A DNA stretch of 64,000 nucleotides from Paralichthys olivaceus (taxonomy: Eukaryota; Chordata; Actinopteri; Pleuronectiformes; Paralichthyidae). Shown one piece after another: positions 14,901 through 30,887 of this stretch (positions are counted from its first letter, which is position 1; each line of letters opens with the position of its first letter). The notes below the pieces were generated by a model that was not told the origin of the DNA, searched no databases, and saw only the letters and a program-made list of their open reading frames with translations. The position numbers were made by a program, and so were the translations under genes. The stretch lies in the NCBI RefSeq assembly GCF_024713975.1, contig NC_091098.1, positions 14,122,316-14,186,315 of the forward strand, given 5' to 3'.

Positions 14901-17900
14901 TTGAGAGACACACCTTAACCTCAGGCCAGGAGGAGGAAGTGAAGTCACAGTCAGGACACTTGAACGTGTTGGGATCCAAGTGCGCCCTCTTGTGGTTCTC
15001 CATGTCAGAGCGTCCATGGAAAGACTCCATGCAGATTCGGCAGGAGAACCTCTTGGTGCCGAGACTGGGAGAGCTCACTGCAGAGGGAGAGGCTGGAGCT
15101 TCACTGCTTAGCTGACAGAAACAAAAAAAACATTCAAAGACGAGTACATCTCTATGTGCCAAAGATGTAATATCACAGTTGATACTTACCTCTACTTGTT
15201 GCAACACACCATCGGGCAACGATGAAGTAAGATAGAACTTGTCACTTTTTATGCTCTCTGATCCAGAGACATCTAAAGTCTGAGATGGACTGCTCTCTTC
15301 GTTACTGCAAAAACAGCAGTTTCATGACATCGCAGATTGTCCAGACATTTAAAAGTCAATTTACAATTAATCTTCAGTCATGTGACTATGATTCTCAATG
15401 TAACACTACATTTCTCATAATCAGAGAAAGTGAGGCTGTGCGTTGTGCGTTGTGTTACCTGTATCCAGGGCTGTGGATTTCTTCAGCAGCCTGCTCCACC
15501 ACATTGAAGTCTCCACCGCTTTCATAGGTTTCTATGGCGATCTGGGTGAGCTCTCCTGTTTCAGAAGGGGTGGCCTCGTAGGCCTCCTGTAGCACCGTCT
15601 CACCGCTCTCAGACACATGGAAGGTCATGACCTTTTGGGTCTGGCCCGGTGCTGTGGTCACTGTGCTCCAAGTGCCCTTCTCCAAAGCCTTACCTTCTGA
15701 CTTCAGCACAGCCACCTGAGAAGCACAATATGAAGATATTCATTATATATTCTGTTACAAAATGACAGCACACTTTGAGTAGAAAGCTCACTTATATCTG
15801 CTTTTTGTGCAAACAGAAATTTTTCAACCAGTACCAACCTGTAAGGAGTTTCCAACCAGTTCACGTGCATTGCTCATGTTCAGCAGCAGGTCAAGGGCAT
15901 TCTGGGCAGATAGTTCACTGGATTCAGCTGAGGAGTGGATGGAGGCAAAGTCAGCAAAGCAACATACCAGACCAAAAATATGAAAACATTCTCATGTGGA
16001 ATATTTGCTGACCTTGTTCATAAATAATGGTGGTGTTTCCCATTGCATCCTGGGACACAGAGGCATTTTCTATACCCTGCATGGCTTGTAGCGTTGCGGA
16101 ATCCACTGCAACCTAATGAACCAGAGAGCAAAACTAATGATCTCCCAATGCCGCAACATTTAACACAAGCAAAAATTAAAGAATGAGACAGAAAAGCTCA
16201 AACAGACTCACAATAGTGTTCTGTAAACCCTGTGTGTCGTCATTCTGTTGTTTGAGCTCCTCTATCTGCTGTAGGGTGAAGAAGGGTCTGCGTCGTCTCC
16301 TCACAGGCTCTTCAGGGTGAGCCGAAGACCACTCCTCAAACGCCTCAGGATGGCGACACTGAACATGTAGACGCAGGTTCTTCCTGTGCTTGGTCATGAA
16401 GTGACACATATCACAGGAGAAAGGCTTCTCTCCTGTAGAGATTTTATACACAGAATGAATAGGTATCATTCATTCATGAGGTGAAAATCAAATTGGTTTA
16501 AAGAAACTTAATGGAAGTGTCTCTGCTTCACTGACCTGTGTGTTTGATGGCTAGATGGGAGACCAGGAACTCCTCTTTAGAAGAGGTGTATTTGCAGTAG
16601 TCACACTTGAAGGGCCTGTCGTTGGTGTGCGACAGCTGATGGTTGAGCAGCAGCTTCTTGTTGTCACAACTGTAGTCGCAAAACTCACACTTGAACCTGG
16701 TACATATATATCAACAAGTTATTCATTATAATATCTCATAATGTAATCTCTTCTAGCCCAGAATTCCTAGCCACAAGACATTCAACTTTCCAACTGGTAA
16801 ATGAAAAAAAGAGAAATGATTGTTTGCAGTACTGACTTGCTGTCTCCGAGACTCTGGATGTGGGTCAGAAGATGCATTTTGAATGTGTACCTCTTCTTGA
16901 AGGATTTGCCGCACTGCAAAGACAGACAGGAACCATCACCAAGATATTTCAGAACTTCACAGTAGGAAAAATAATCGGTTCAATTTCCAGTTCAAGTCTC
17001 AAAATGATTCTACTGGGCAGCAAACCATGCATTCAAAGAAGGGCAAAGTGAAACAAACATTTTACAGGGGTAACGCTTTTGCCTCAAAATCATGATAACA
17101 ATTGATTTTTTAAAAAAAATCATTTTATAGGAAAGGTAACTGTATTGAAATGTATTAAATGTTGCTTCTCATGGATCATCATTTTTATTTGCCACTTTGC
17201 CAACCACAGTGACTTTCCACTTGCAATTGTTGGTAATCACTTAATGCCATAATATCTTTTTTGTGTTTCATATATAATTATTTATTCATGAATTGTATTA
17301 TCTATGTTTCTGACCTTATCACACATGTGTGGTTTCTCTGCGCAGTGGGTTTTCATATGCTGGGTCAATCTCTTTTGCATGGGATAAACTCTGTGACACA
17401 CAGGGCAGGGGAACTCTGACACCTTTGGTACCTGCGTGAATCAGCACATAAGATCACACACTGAGTTTATCATAAATAGAATTTAATCAACATCTAAATA
17501 TGGGAAACTTGAGGTTTCTTACCAACTCTGTCTTTCTCTTCCTGTATAAAGTAAAGAAAACAGTCACATTATATGAAAATCTGTAATCAACAGTTATTCA
17601 TTTAATAACTTGCTGTACATCTGAGTTTCTTACTTCTCTTTGTTATGGACTGCTGAGTGGCGAATTACATCTTTCCGGTAGACACTTGTGTAATCACACT
17701 CCTCGCACTTAAAAGGCTTGGTACCCTCATGATTAAACATGTGTTCCTGTAAAATAGTTCCCAATACTTATAAGAATCCATGTAAACGTGCAAGTCAACT
17801 GAGGTTAACTGGAGCGTTGTGCAGTTGTATTGCGACTAACCTTGAGTGAGGACCAGCGCTTGCAGCGATAGTTGCACTGGAGACACTTAAACAGCTCTGG

Positions 17901-20900
17901 GTCATTGCCCTCGTGAGAATCCACATGGAAACGCAAATCTTCCTGAGTGAGGAAACGCGAGCCACAGATCCAGCAGTTGTGAGGTCTCAGGAGTGGTTTG
18001 ATGCATTTATAGTAACGACTGGAAGATAACAGTGGGAAGGAAATAAGCATTGTAAAAGTTATGTGATACTTTTTAAAACACAACTTCAAAAATCTGATAC
18101 TCACTTTCGATTTAGGTACTTCTTATATTTCTTGCGAAGGAAGCGCTTGGAGGGTCGGCCACGTTTCCTCTGGAAGAACTCCTCCTCCTGCTGAGAGTTG
18201 GATGAAGGGTCTTTGTTCTCAGAGTCAGATTGGCTTATTGTGGCCTCAGCAGTGTCCCCATCAATCACGGAAGCAGAACCGCTGCCTAATCCGGAAGAGC
18301 TCGCCTCTTCAGGTACACTAGCATCAGCGCTAACCCTGGGCTTCTTAGCATTACTTTCCACTTCTGTAACAAAGATAAGAGAAGGAATGAAGAAAACAAA
18401 TCTAGGTTCCCTGTGCAGTGATAGGCTGGTTTTTGTGTTGCTGTTAAAATTTGAGAACCCACCTTTGCTGTTGTAGCCGTCTTCTAAAGAGCTGTACTTC
18501 CTCGGACGACCAACCTTACGTCGAGGACGCCCTTGAGAGGAGGAGGAAATAGGAGGAGTGGGCTTCTTTAGAATGGCAGGTGGTCTTTCTTTGCTATCCT
18601 CCTCTGTTGGGCTGTAGTCACTATCCTCTGCATATCAACAGAAGAGCAGGACAGTGAATATTACTCTTATCCTGACTTTTTTTTTTTAATCTATTTTTGT
18701 ATGATCTGATTTGGGGTTGAACAAAGATCTTCCAGCCTAACCTTCAGGATCGTCAATAGCGCCAGCATCCACAACATCATCCTCTTCTTCCTCTGCCTGA
18801 TGAGGCTCAGCAGCCTTCACCTTTGCTGCCTTTCGTTCTTCAGCTTCCTCCCTCTCTGCCTGACGACGGGCCAATGTCTCACTTTTAGGAGGTCGTCCGC
18901 GTTTACGTTTCTTTGGCACATTCCCTGAGCAAGCAACATTTCATATATAAGAAAAAAATTCATGACCTATAAGCAAAGTTAGATATCACTGTCATACATA
19001 ATCAACTACCTCACCTGCAGGTTTAAAGTGTTTGTCTCTCATGTGGTTAATGAGTGTGTCTTTGGAAGCACTCTTATATGGACACATCTTGCACTTGAAC
19101 TGCTGTACAATCACTACTTCCATCATCTCCTCCAGCTCAGCAAGGTTTGGTCCTCTGTCCCCTGTGCCTTCTGCTACTGTTGATGTCTCCATTTCCCTGA
19201 CCAGCTCAGCTTCACTCTGAGGCCCCTGGGAGCCCTGTGGCTCCTCTTGGCTAGGTGAGCACTGTTGAGCCAGCTCAGGCTCTGGATTTGAGGTATATGT
19301 CCCACTACTGCTGATATAGGGCCCAGACTGGCTCTCACTGCTCTCCAGGGCCTCAGGAAGCCCGCCTGAGCCGGCTGTGTCTGCCAGAGGGTGGTCTGAT
19401 GAGGAGCTATCATCGGCATAGAGCGAGGCCTCTGGGCCATTGCTGCTTTCCATGTAACAGGAGTGTTGTGGCTGCTGTCGGGAGTGCTGTGGCTGATCCG
19501 GATCTTGGTTCTGCTCGTCATCCTCATCATCGTCCCCAGTTTGGTACCGAGAACAACCCGGCTGCTCAGAGTCTGCAGCTGCAATACATTCTCCGCCATA
19601 CTCAGCCCCATACTGCCGACTTATCAGGGAGCGGTGGTCTGCACTACTGTCAATGTAACTGCGTGAATGATGAGGCTGCTCACCATCGTCCACTGCACAC
19701 TCAAGATACCCAGCACTGCACTCTACCACATAGTGACCTTGGCTGGTAGCGTTCGAGTCAGCCCCACTGCATTCCACGTATCCAGGCAGGTCCTGGTCAC
19801 TGTTATCCCCACTGTAGTCAGGGAAGCCTGACTGGGAGCGTGTCTGGTCAGGTTCCTCGCCTGAACACTCCACATATGAAGATGAGGACTCCCCTGTCTG
19901 GTCTGGGCCATCTGCACTGCAATCCATGTACTGGGAAGGGTGGGAGTGCTGGGGCTGGTCAGGCTGACTGCTGCTTTCCTCTGGGTAACCCGAGTGTCCA
20001 GGTTGATCATCGGGCTGGTCAGGTTCAAGGTTGCCCTGCAGGTCCCCCTGGTCCAGACAGGTGGATGTGGGACCTTCAGCGAGAGCTTCTATGGCTATAC
20101 GATTGGACAGGGCTGAAGATGACATATGAGCTACCATGGGAGCACCTATGTTGGAAAAATACAAACAGATGGATTGTACATAGTTGACTTAAAAGGATTC
20201 TCATAGTGTCATTCCCATACTTACTTGTGTGTCATCAAACTAAGTAACATGGAAATATTAAATTAGTTATTTGCTGTATGAAAATGGTGGTAATATATTT
20301 TCTGAGGGTCATTAACTTTCAATGTTTTGATGTTTTGAAAGGGGCTGACGTATTAATGGGTCAGAAGCAATATTGACACACTTACCGTCATCTGGTCCTT
20401 GTAATATCAGATACTGGGTTGTTTCTGCAGCCCCATCTTCTGCACTGGTCACAGATATACAACCTGATAGAGAAGCAGTACAGTATGGTACAGTGTAATT
20501 AGAAGAACAAGGCTTAAAGCTGCTCAGCCTTAAACATAATAGATGTAAGAGTAACAGCTGAGATACCATTCATAATGTCAGGGCCAATGGTGGACTCTAT
20601 GATTTTGTCAATGGCAGACCCCAGGTCTGACGAGGTAGAAGCAGTTGAGTCAGAAACCATCATGGCTCCTTCAGAAACAGCGCTGGAGTGGACCAGCACT
20701 TGGGCTGACCCAGACACCAGCACTGACTGAGTCACCGTGGAAACACTGGACACGCTGGTGGACTGGGCCACTGAGGAGGAGTCGGGGAGGTGGACTGATG
20801 AAACTCTGACATCTGTACTGGAGCTGGTTTCTGGGATGAACACCTTGAGAGGAAAGGGCGAGAACATGATGTGTTAAAACTTTAGAATAAAAGAAAACTG

Positions 20901-21155
20901 TCACATTGTTGGTTTTTTCTGCCTTGATTACATCAGTTTTAGTGGCATTTGTACAAAGCTTACCACAAGTCCCTCTGAGCTCTGTCCCACATGGCAGTCT
21001 GACTCTGGGGCCTGTGCATGAGAGGCAGCAGCATCACTGCTGTCTGCAGACATGGCCTCTGATGACTCCATCCCCATGCCGCTTTCGGATGGCTCCTCCA
21101 TCCCTGAAGGGCCTGCATCACTGCTGCTCTCCACCTCATTCTCCTCTGAATCCAT
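11981..21155 (-). CDS. znf335: Zinc finger protein 335 (13 C2H2 fingers)
   Basis: Twenty-seven coding exons: 21161-20964 (ATG 21155), 20843-20567, 20463-20386, 20145-19015, 18924-18742, 18627-18463, 18363-18105, 18018-17841, 17746-17634, 17541-17523, 17431-17315, 16913-16837, 16696-16536, 16432-16212, 16112-16013, 15927-15839, 15715-15459, 15304-15190, 15111-14914, 14456-14314, 14167-14028, 13912-13815, 13702-13616, 13499-13416, 13324-13265, 13177-13072 and 12102-11981. Phases close throughout and give 1589 aa (human about 1340). Landmarks match ZNF335/NIF-1: N-terminal [23 protein letters not shown], one finger near 535-557, AT-hook-like KRKRGRPPK, eight fingers at about 765-1010, four at about 1260-1375, and the conserved C-terminus ending [10 protein letters not shown]. 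In mammals the protein is nuclear, works with H3K4-methyltransferase complexes and REST-pathway genes, and is needed for neural progenitors and T-cell maturation. Exon 20145-19015 carries a large repetitive acidic expansion. One exon is only 19 nt. Confidence 0.96.
12544..12899. mobile_element. hAT-like MITE in the last znf335 intron
   Basis: A 356-bp element with imperfect terminal inverted repeats of about 16 bases: left TAGAGCCCAACCGATT, and right, reverse-complemented, TAGAGCTCAACTGATT. The flanking 8-mers (ATTATAAT at 12536-12543, GTTATAGT at 12900-12907) match at six of eight positions, consistent with a decayed 8-bp hAT target duplication. The inside has no coding potential. Internal motifs such as GGTATCGGCCCCCAAAAAAT are ones I recall from dispersed teleost repeats. 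Confidence 0.65.
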
Positions 21156-21958
21156 AACTATCTACAATCATTTGACATAAACACACCACATTTTTAATTT
21201 GCACCACACTTAAAGCCCGTCTTGAGCAGCAATACTGCAAATTCATACAGCTTAAGTTTTGCCCTAAGAACATTTGTGACAAGAGTAATTGCACAATAAG
21301 ATATTTTCTAATCTTTGCTGATGTTTTGCTGGATAACAGAAAATATAGAATGACTTCTACAACAAATCTTAAAAGTGTTGGGACATGCAGAAACTATTTT
21401 TCCAACTTGCTCAACTGTGATGAATGAGTGATTTTGGAGGAGGTAACTTAGTAGCCTTGCTATTGAAAATAATATGTAACACCTTGAGGTTATTGTACAG
21501 TGTATGTCCCCTATGTGTTACTAATTCTGAATGATGCTCATCCAACTGGAAATTAACACTTCGGTTTTTGTGTGATACTTCACGTCCCAGTTTCCAAGGT
21601 CACTGAGTTTAGTGTGTATCACTGTGAGTTCTTTTAAGAGGATTATATTGTAACAGTCATGAGTTTGTAGGAAGGAACTTACAAAGACCAGTTGAGAACA
21701 CATGGAAATAAAGTTAGGTCCACAGGCAGAAGGTGAACAAACTACATTTATTTCAGTACACAGACTTGTATGAAGTAATACTTATGAACCACTGCATTAA
21801 GTGGCTGTTAATGCTGGTGAATTGTGCATTAATTTGATATATATGGAGAATGTAGAAATATCAATAAAAGATCAATAAAGGATCAGCAAAGTGGAACTGC
21901 CCTACTCTTTATTGTGTGTATATTTAGATGAAGGCTGATCAAACATGGGACATTTTTA

Positions 21959-21960
<2 letters not shown>

Positions 21961-21997
<37 letters not shown>

Positions 21998-22300
21998 GAC
22001 ATTGCACTTTTAACTGAACGCAGCTGAATGGCTTTTTATTGTTCGGTGCATATCTGTATTGTTTTTTCTCTTAATTAAAACCAAATTGCTTTCGTGGTTA
22101 ATGAACTTCTACTGTTCCTGTATGAGGAACTTTTTGCCACATAGGATGTTTGGGCTGTGATGAAATGTTTGGCTGACCTATAAATCATCAATCCACATTG
22201 TTTACATCATTTTCTCCCAATTACATTTAGGTGTCCCTATACTGCTGTTTTGATCCAGTATTTACATGAAATATAAAAATTCAGTTGTTATTTCACTGAT
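21961..22300 (+). repeat. Dispersed repeat, copy 1 (pairs with 24000-24410)
   Basis: An (AT)n tract (about 21961-21992) leads into sequence that shares many blocks in the same order with 24000-24410: AAAAGACATT, GGTGCAT, CATAGGATGTTTGGGCTGT, AAATGTTTGGCTG and AATTCAGT. No coding frame is present. It lies in the first intron of znf335 and is probably a transposon fragment. Confidence 0.6.
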
Positions 22301-22379
22301 ACAGTGACATAACGTTGTTTGTCATCCATCACTTAGTGGTAAGGTGTTAATTCCAGATAATATATTCACGACTATCACT

Positions 22380-23095
22380 GCGTCTGCACACATCAACCAG
22401 CTGAAGGGACTGTTTTCCTGACGGTACGGTTGTGGGGAATGAATCTCGATGTTCTATGGACCATATTTACCCGCGACTGTAAACGGAACATGTCGACATC
22501 TTTGTGCCTCAGAGCCTCAATGTCGTCGGACACTAGCGTTAGCTCCCAGTGCACCAAGGCAGCTAACGTTAGCACGTAGCTGGCAGCCGTGCTTTGTTTT
22601 GCTGCCTCTGTCGTGATACTTTAGAACACACGCACGACATTTCCCCCTCGAGTCAGGAGGGTCTGAAAGTGTGACCGCGATGTCGGGGAGCGCTGCGTCA
22701 CAGAGGCGAACTGTTGGGCGCATCAGCTCACACAGCCTCGGGAGTGACGTGCGCTAGCCGAGTTTTAAACGGGCCTAGCTGCCCTTAACCCTGCCTGCAC
22801 CACGTCGCCATTTTCCACCAGGCAGCCGCTTTTCCACTCAGGCATTCAGAGAGCTCTACTGGGGACCTCGAGGGCCTGAGCCGCCGCAGACCGTCCCGAT
22901 TCTCTCCCTGAAGAAAATGAAAAGCTTTTCTCTGCCCGCCACCACGATGTCCACGCTTTTTCCTTACCGTGTGTTTTCGAGCAGATCGGTGTCCTCCGGT
23001 GCAGAGGCGCCAAACACGACACAAATTACTAACCGATAATTGTTGCCTCTTTCTAGTCGGGCGCCATGAGTATCTCCTTGCTTCCTGTCCCCGCA
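22380..23095 (-). promoter_or_regulatory. znf335 promoter and non-coding first exon
   Basis: A locally GC-rich, CpG-containing stretch (about 22400-23095) in an otherwise AT-rich region. On the minus strand a consensus donor (ACACACG|GTAAGG) ends a putative 5' UTR exon at 22968. The coding sequence begins after the acceptor at 21162. The exon would hold a five-codon upstream ORF (23067-23053). No TATA box is seen, which fits a housekeeping-type promoter. The exact transcription start cannot be fixed from sequence. Confidence 0.6.
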
Positions 23096-23639
23096 ACCGG
23101 ATCTTATTTATTATTATTTTTTGTTAAAACCCGACCTGTTGTGTTATTAAACCTGAATTTATTTACTCATTTTAATGTATTATATTCTGCGATAGTTTGA
23201 TCGTTGCGTGTTGTTCCACATATTCTGTAATTGAGATGCTAATAAACACTCAGTGGACTATTGTTTCTAGAGGAAGGCACACTACGCAACTGAGTGCGGA
23301 GTAATATGTGTCCGCCTGTGTCAACAGAGAGGTTTCTGTTTACACCAGTTCAAACTTTGAATCGGTTTGAAAACTCTGCATCCACCGGGATGGATGTGGG
23401 AATGTTAGTCACATTAATCATCGTGAAATATTGAATATGTATCAAAAATATGTTCAATAGAGGGGAAAGGGAAAGTTTTGCTGGACTGTTATTATTAGTT
23501 TCATCCGGTTGAACCAATCAAAACTACCATCATGATAATAATAAGAATAATAATAATAACTGGGTTTATATTACAGCCTCTATCCTCACTGTACTGCAAT
23601 GTACAGATGAGCTATATAAATTATAGGCTTATATAAGTC

Positions 23640-23915
23640 AATATCAGTAACATCACCTGTAAAATATCTGTACATACCAATATACTGTGCACACTGTATA
23701 TGCATATTTATTATTTCATCCATGCACAATGCACCTTTGCACTAACTATTTAGCTTTTTTGTACATGAACATAGCTTTTGTTTTTGTCTTTGTTCTTGTT
23801 TATCTCTGTTTGTTTGTTTTTTTCAACTGTTTGCTCAGAGAGCAAAGTAAAACCAAATACCTCGTTTGTGTTCACATACCTGGCAATAAAAGTGATTCTG
23901 ATTCTGATATAAAAA
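23640..23915 (+). mobile_element. Non-LTR retrotransposon 3' end with TTCTGA tail
   Basis: The segment ends in GCAATAAAAGTGATTCTGATTCTGAT (about 23885-23910). This tail, an AATAAA-like motif plus short TTCTGA tandem units, is one I recall as typical of the 3' ends of common fish LINEs of the CR1/L2 group. No reverse-transcriptase frame remains. Confidence 0.5.
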
Positions 23916-23999
23916 GTATGCTCAGTTTACACATGGTTCCTACAGCCCAACACTGTGTGTGTGGCAATACCATAAAAGAATTATTTTATGACATATATA

Positions 24000-24415
24000 T
24001 GTATATATATATATATATTTATCATAACTTTTTGTATTTTTAAAAGACATTTCACTTTTAGGTCAATGCCACTGAACAGCTCTTTTATAGTATTATTTTT
24101 TGGTGCATGTCTGTCAGTGCATATCTGGATATAGTTTTTTTTCTCTTACCAAAAACCTAAACTTGTACTGTATTGTATGGGAAATTTTAGGTTTTGTTGA
24201 TGCCACGTAGGATGTTTGGGCTGTAATTAAATGTTTGGCTGTTTCCCCATTTGTACATCCATTATGTACACAATTGTTTCCCAATTATATGCTTTTGTTT
24301 CTCAATACTATGCCCTGTTTTTATATTCAGTTTTTGCAAGAAATATATCAAAAATTACAAATTCAGTCATTATTCTTAATTTCCCTCCGGGGATGAATAA
24401 AGTAATCTATCTATT
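24000..24415 (+). repeat. Dispersed repeat, copy 2 with GGGGATGAATAAAG tail
   Basis: A second copy of the repeat at 21961-22300, again starting from a TA-rich tract. It is longer at its end, where GGGGATGAATAAAGTAATCTATCTAT resembles the 3' tail of fish non-LTR elements. The two copies lie in direct orientation on either side of the znf335 promoter. Confidence 0.55.
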
Positions 24416-24613
24416 AAAGTAGTATAATAGCATTTTATTGATGCTCAACACAATGAAATTAGATTGGAAATCACAGTCTGCATTGCATTACCTTGCTGAC
24501 ATGAGAGTGTGGTTTCAAATGTTGAATAGTACTTTTGTATTGTCTATATAATCTATATGCTGAGGTGAAAAAGTGAGACAGGTGACAGTGTTATAGGTAG
24601 TTTCCACGAAATG

Positions 24614-24619
24614 TTTATT
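24614..24619 (-). terminator. Candidate poly(A) signal of mmp9
   Basis: Minus-strand AATAAA about 560 bases beyond the mmp9 stop codon, giving a 3' UTR of about 24600-25177. Confidence 0.55.
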
Positions 24620-25177
24620 GCATTTAAAGTTAAAACTTTTAATACAAAACACATCAGTTACATAAATAATTTCAGTGAAGGAGACATGGATTGTCTTCCA
24701 GTGCAAGTAATTGGCCCTGAAGCCATCTTGAGAAAAACACAAACAGAATAATACAAAACAAATAAGCTTTAGGACACAAAAATAATAGACATCACTATAA
24801 ATACCAAAATAATCTAATACTGTTGAGAATCTGAACCCGTCAGACATAAAGAAAAAATAGTTTGGAATCGGATCCAAACAGCTTTTGAAAATATTTAAGT
24901 TGTGGTTATTGGTCCCAGGCCATAACATTATGAGTTCACAGATAATCTGACTAAGGGCAAGTCAGTGTCAAAAATCACAATTTGCTTTCCTGTATTGGGC
25001 CTTGACTGATTGTTGGGCCAGTGCTGTATGTTTTAACACCAACAGCAATGATGGTCAATTATTTACATCCCAGAAAGCACATGCATCATACAATAGGCGC
25101 TACACACAAATACTGCATCACATTCTCCCTGACACCCGATTTTGAGCTCATTCCTGTACATCTCCTCATTATTCTCC

Positions 25178-28858
<3,681 letters not shown>

Positions 28859-29049
28859 GATGAGAGTTACTTTGGATCGCTGAAAAAATGTGAGAAAACA
28901 AACAAAAAGAGCCTTGCAGGGAACAAGTGCTCAGTCAGCCAAAACGAAATGAAAAGCCCCTTGAAGATCAGTGTTGTTGGCTTTCCTCTTTGTTTTGACT
29001 GGTGGCTCCTGCTGTTGTCTCTGCTGTGTGCCCTTGGCTGTGGACCTTG

Positions 29050-29056
29050 TATTTAT
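29050..29056 (-). promoter_or_regulatory. Candidate TATA box of mmp9
   Basis: Minus-strand ATAAATA about 190 bases upstream of the mmp9 ATG. It would place the start near 29022 and give a 5' UTR of about 165 bases. No perfect AP-1 site (TGAGTCA) was noticed close by. Confidence 0.35.
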
Positions 29057-29299
29057 GCAGGGTAACTTCTTAGTCACTTAACCTTGTCTCCGCCTACTAC
29101 CAAAGTCAAACCTCCCACTTACATCTTGACAAACTGTCTTGTTACATTGACTTGGGGAATTTCCAAAATGTCCACATTTAGCTCTACCAAACAGGTAATG
29201 AGTGGTTAACTAATCATTCTTTTTTGGAGTTATTTCCAGCTCAAACGGTGTGGTGCTGGGTAAACAGCTGTGGTGGTTGATATGATCAATGATGGCAAA

Positions 29300-29324
29300 T
29301 TATTATTATTATTATTATTATTAT
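29300..29324. repeat. (ATT)n microsatellite
   Basis: Eight perfect ATT units upstream of mmp9. Confidence 0.95.
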
Positions 29325-30019
29325 GTTAACGCATGCTTGAAAATCCTACAGAAATTATTCACTAAAAGACATATTACTTGGGAGGTTTCTGGCAAGTTTC
29401 TGTTTTTTTAGGAACTTACATCATTACAACTGCAATAAAAATAGATTCAGAGAAATAACCTACAGAGCATAGCACATATGCTCAGTGTGGATTGTCGATA
29501 TTATCTTTCAATTTATGGGAGAAGTTGTCATGCACATTTTTTTGTATTTCTACCTGAGTACAACACACTCATCATGGGACCAGGCCAGACACTTCTGTTA
29601 TTTCTATGCTTAAAGTCGTGATATGGTTCCACTTTTCATTCATAAATAGAAATTTCCTCTTAATCTAAAGTTGGATTCTAAATAAAATGAGGACAAGTCA
29701 AAAGAAGCTCAGTTGCTTTTTTGGTTGGCAAATTACTGAGGTTTTGAAGTCTTTAGATTTGATTCTTTGCAGTATTACAGTATTGTTGTTTCTGGCCAAT
29801 TTCTCAGAAACTACCTGCTTCATCATCACTTTACACGGTTGCTGATGCAACACCTCCACTGGCATCATTCCCATTAATGAATGCAATACATTGCATTAGC
29901 AACAACGCCTATGTCTCAATGTTTCTGTACTTTTCCCATGAAGACGATTTCTGTTTTCGCAGGAATTTCTGCTGCATAACAACTTGTGCCATCGATAAAA
30001 AAAAGAGAAATTCAAAAAG

Positions 30020-30102
30020 ATATATATATATATTTATATATATATATATCAATTTGTTCTTTAAAATATATATATATATATATATTTTAAAGAACAAATT
30101 GA
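30020..30102. repeat. AT-rich palindromes including a perfect 54-bp inverted repeat
   Basis: The stretch 30049-30102 is its own reverse complement over all 54 bases. The arms read TCAATTTGTTCTTTAAAA and its complement, around a central (TA)n run. A second, near-perfect AT palindrome lies immediately before it (30020-30050). Such sequence can extrude as a cruciform or hairpin. Confidence 0.9.
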
Positions 30103-30887
30103 GTGTTGAGTTAATCTTTGATCTTGAGGTGCCTGTTATGTGCAGTCGTGGGTGCATGTTGGGTAGAGGTTGATATTTGAGTATCAAGGTGTTGTGGGCT
30201 CGCATGTGTCTCAGTCAGCACATCATGAGTCACTCTGCTCCCACATGAGTGGCCACAGCTGCAGATGAATTGTCGACGTCCACTGCATTTTCAGATGCAG
30301 CTAAATACACAGTTATTTTCAGCTGATCAGTCATAAGAGAGGGTGTATTCTGCCCAATCCCCCCATAACATTTTTACAAATCAGACAATTGGTCACAACT
30401 GAAACCAGACATACTTGAACTAAATTAAGCTCCTTTGCCATTATGAGTATGTTTCTACTGTATGCTGCTTTGCTATTATCATTATTGCTTTGCCATGGTG
30501 CACATTATCTCTTTTTAAATGTAAAGCACATTGAATTTCTTTGAATTTCCTTACATGGTCAATTAAATCTTGTACCTATTTATGCCCTAATGAGGAGGCT
30601 CTGTGTTGTTCTTGTGGTTTGATGAGGTGGCGCATCCTTCCTCATTCTTGAATGCTTGGTTCCTGATGTGGTTGACACATCACACATATTGAAACAATCC
30701 CACTCTATTTGCTAACTTATTGTTGACGTGCATATGTTGTCATGTATTCTTGTTAAACAATCAGTATATGTCTACATCGATTTCATCAGGCCTTATATGA
30801 TCTTAGTTCTGATGACACAGATCTCCAGTTTTGGTGATGATTCTCAAGAGAGGTTCAAAATTTTTGATTTCCTACATTTACCTCTGC

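Noticed and set aside
19174..20187. Several open frames of 60-145 codons overlapping the large znf335 exon
   Set aside because: They are out-of-frame shadows of a long repetitive coding exon.
22785..23096. A basic 103-codon open frame in the GC-rich stretch
   Set aside because: It overlaps the znf335 promoter and first exon. It crosses a clear splice donor and has no recognisable domain.
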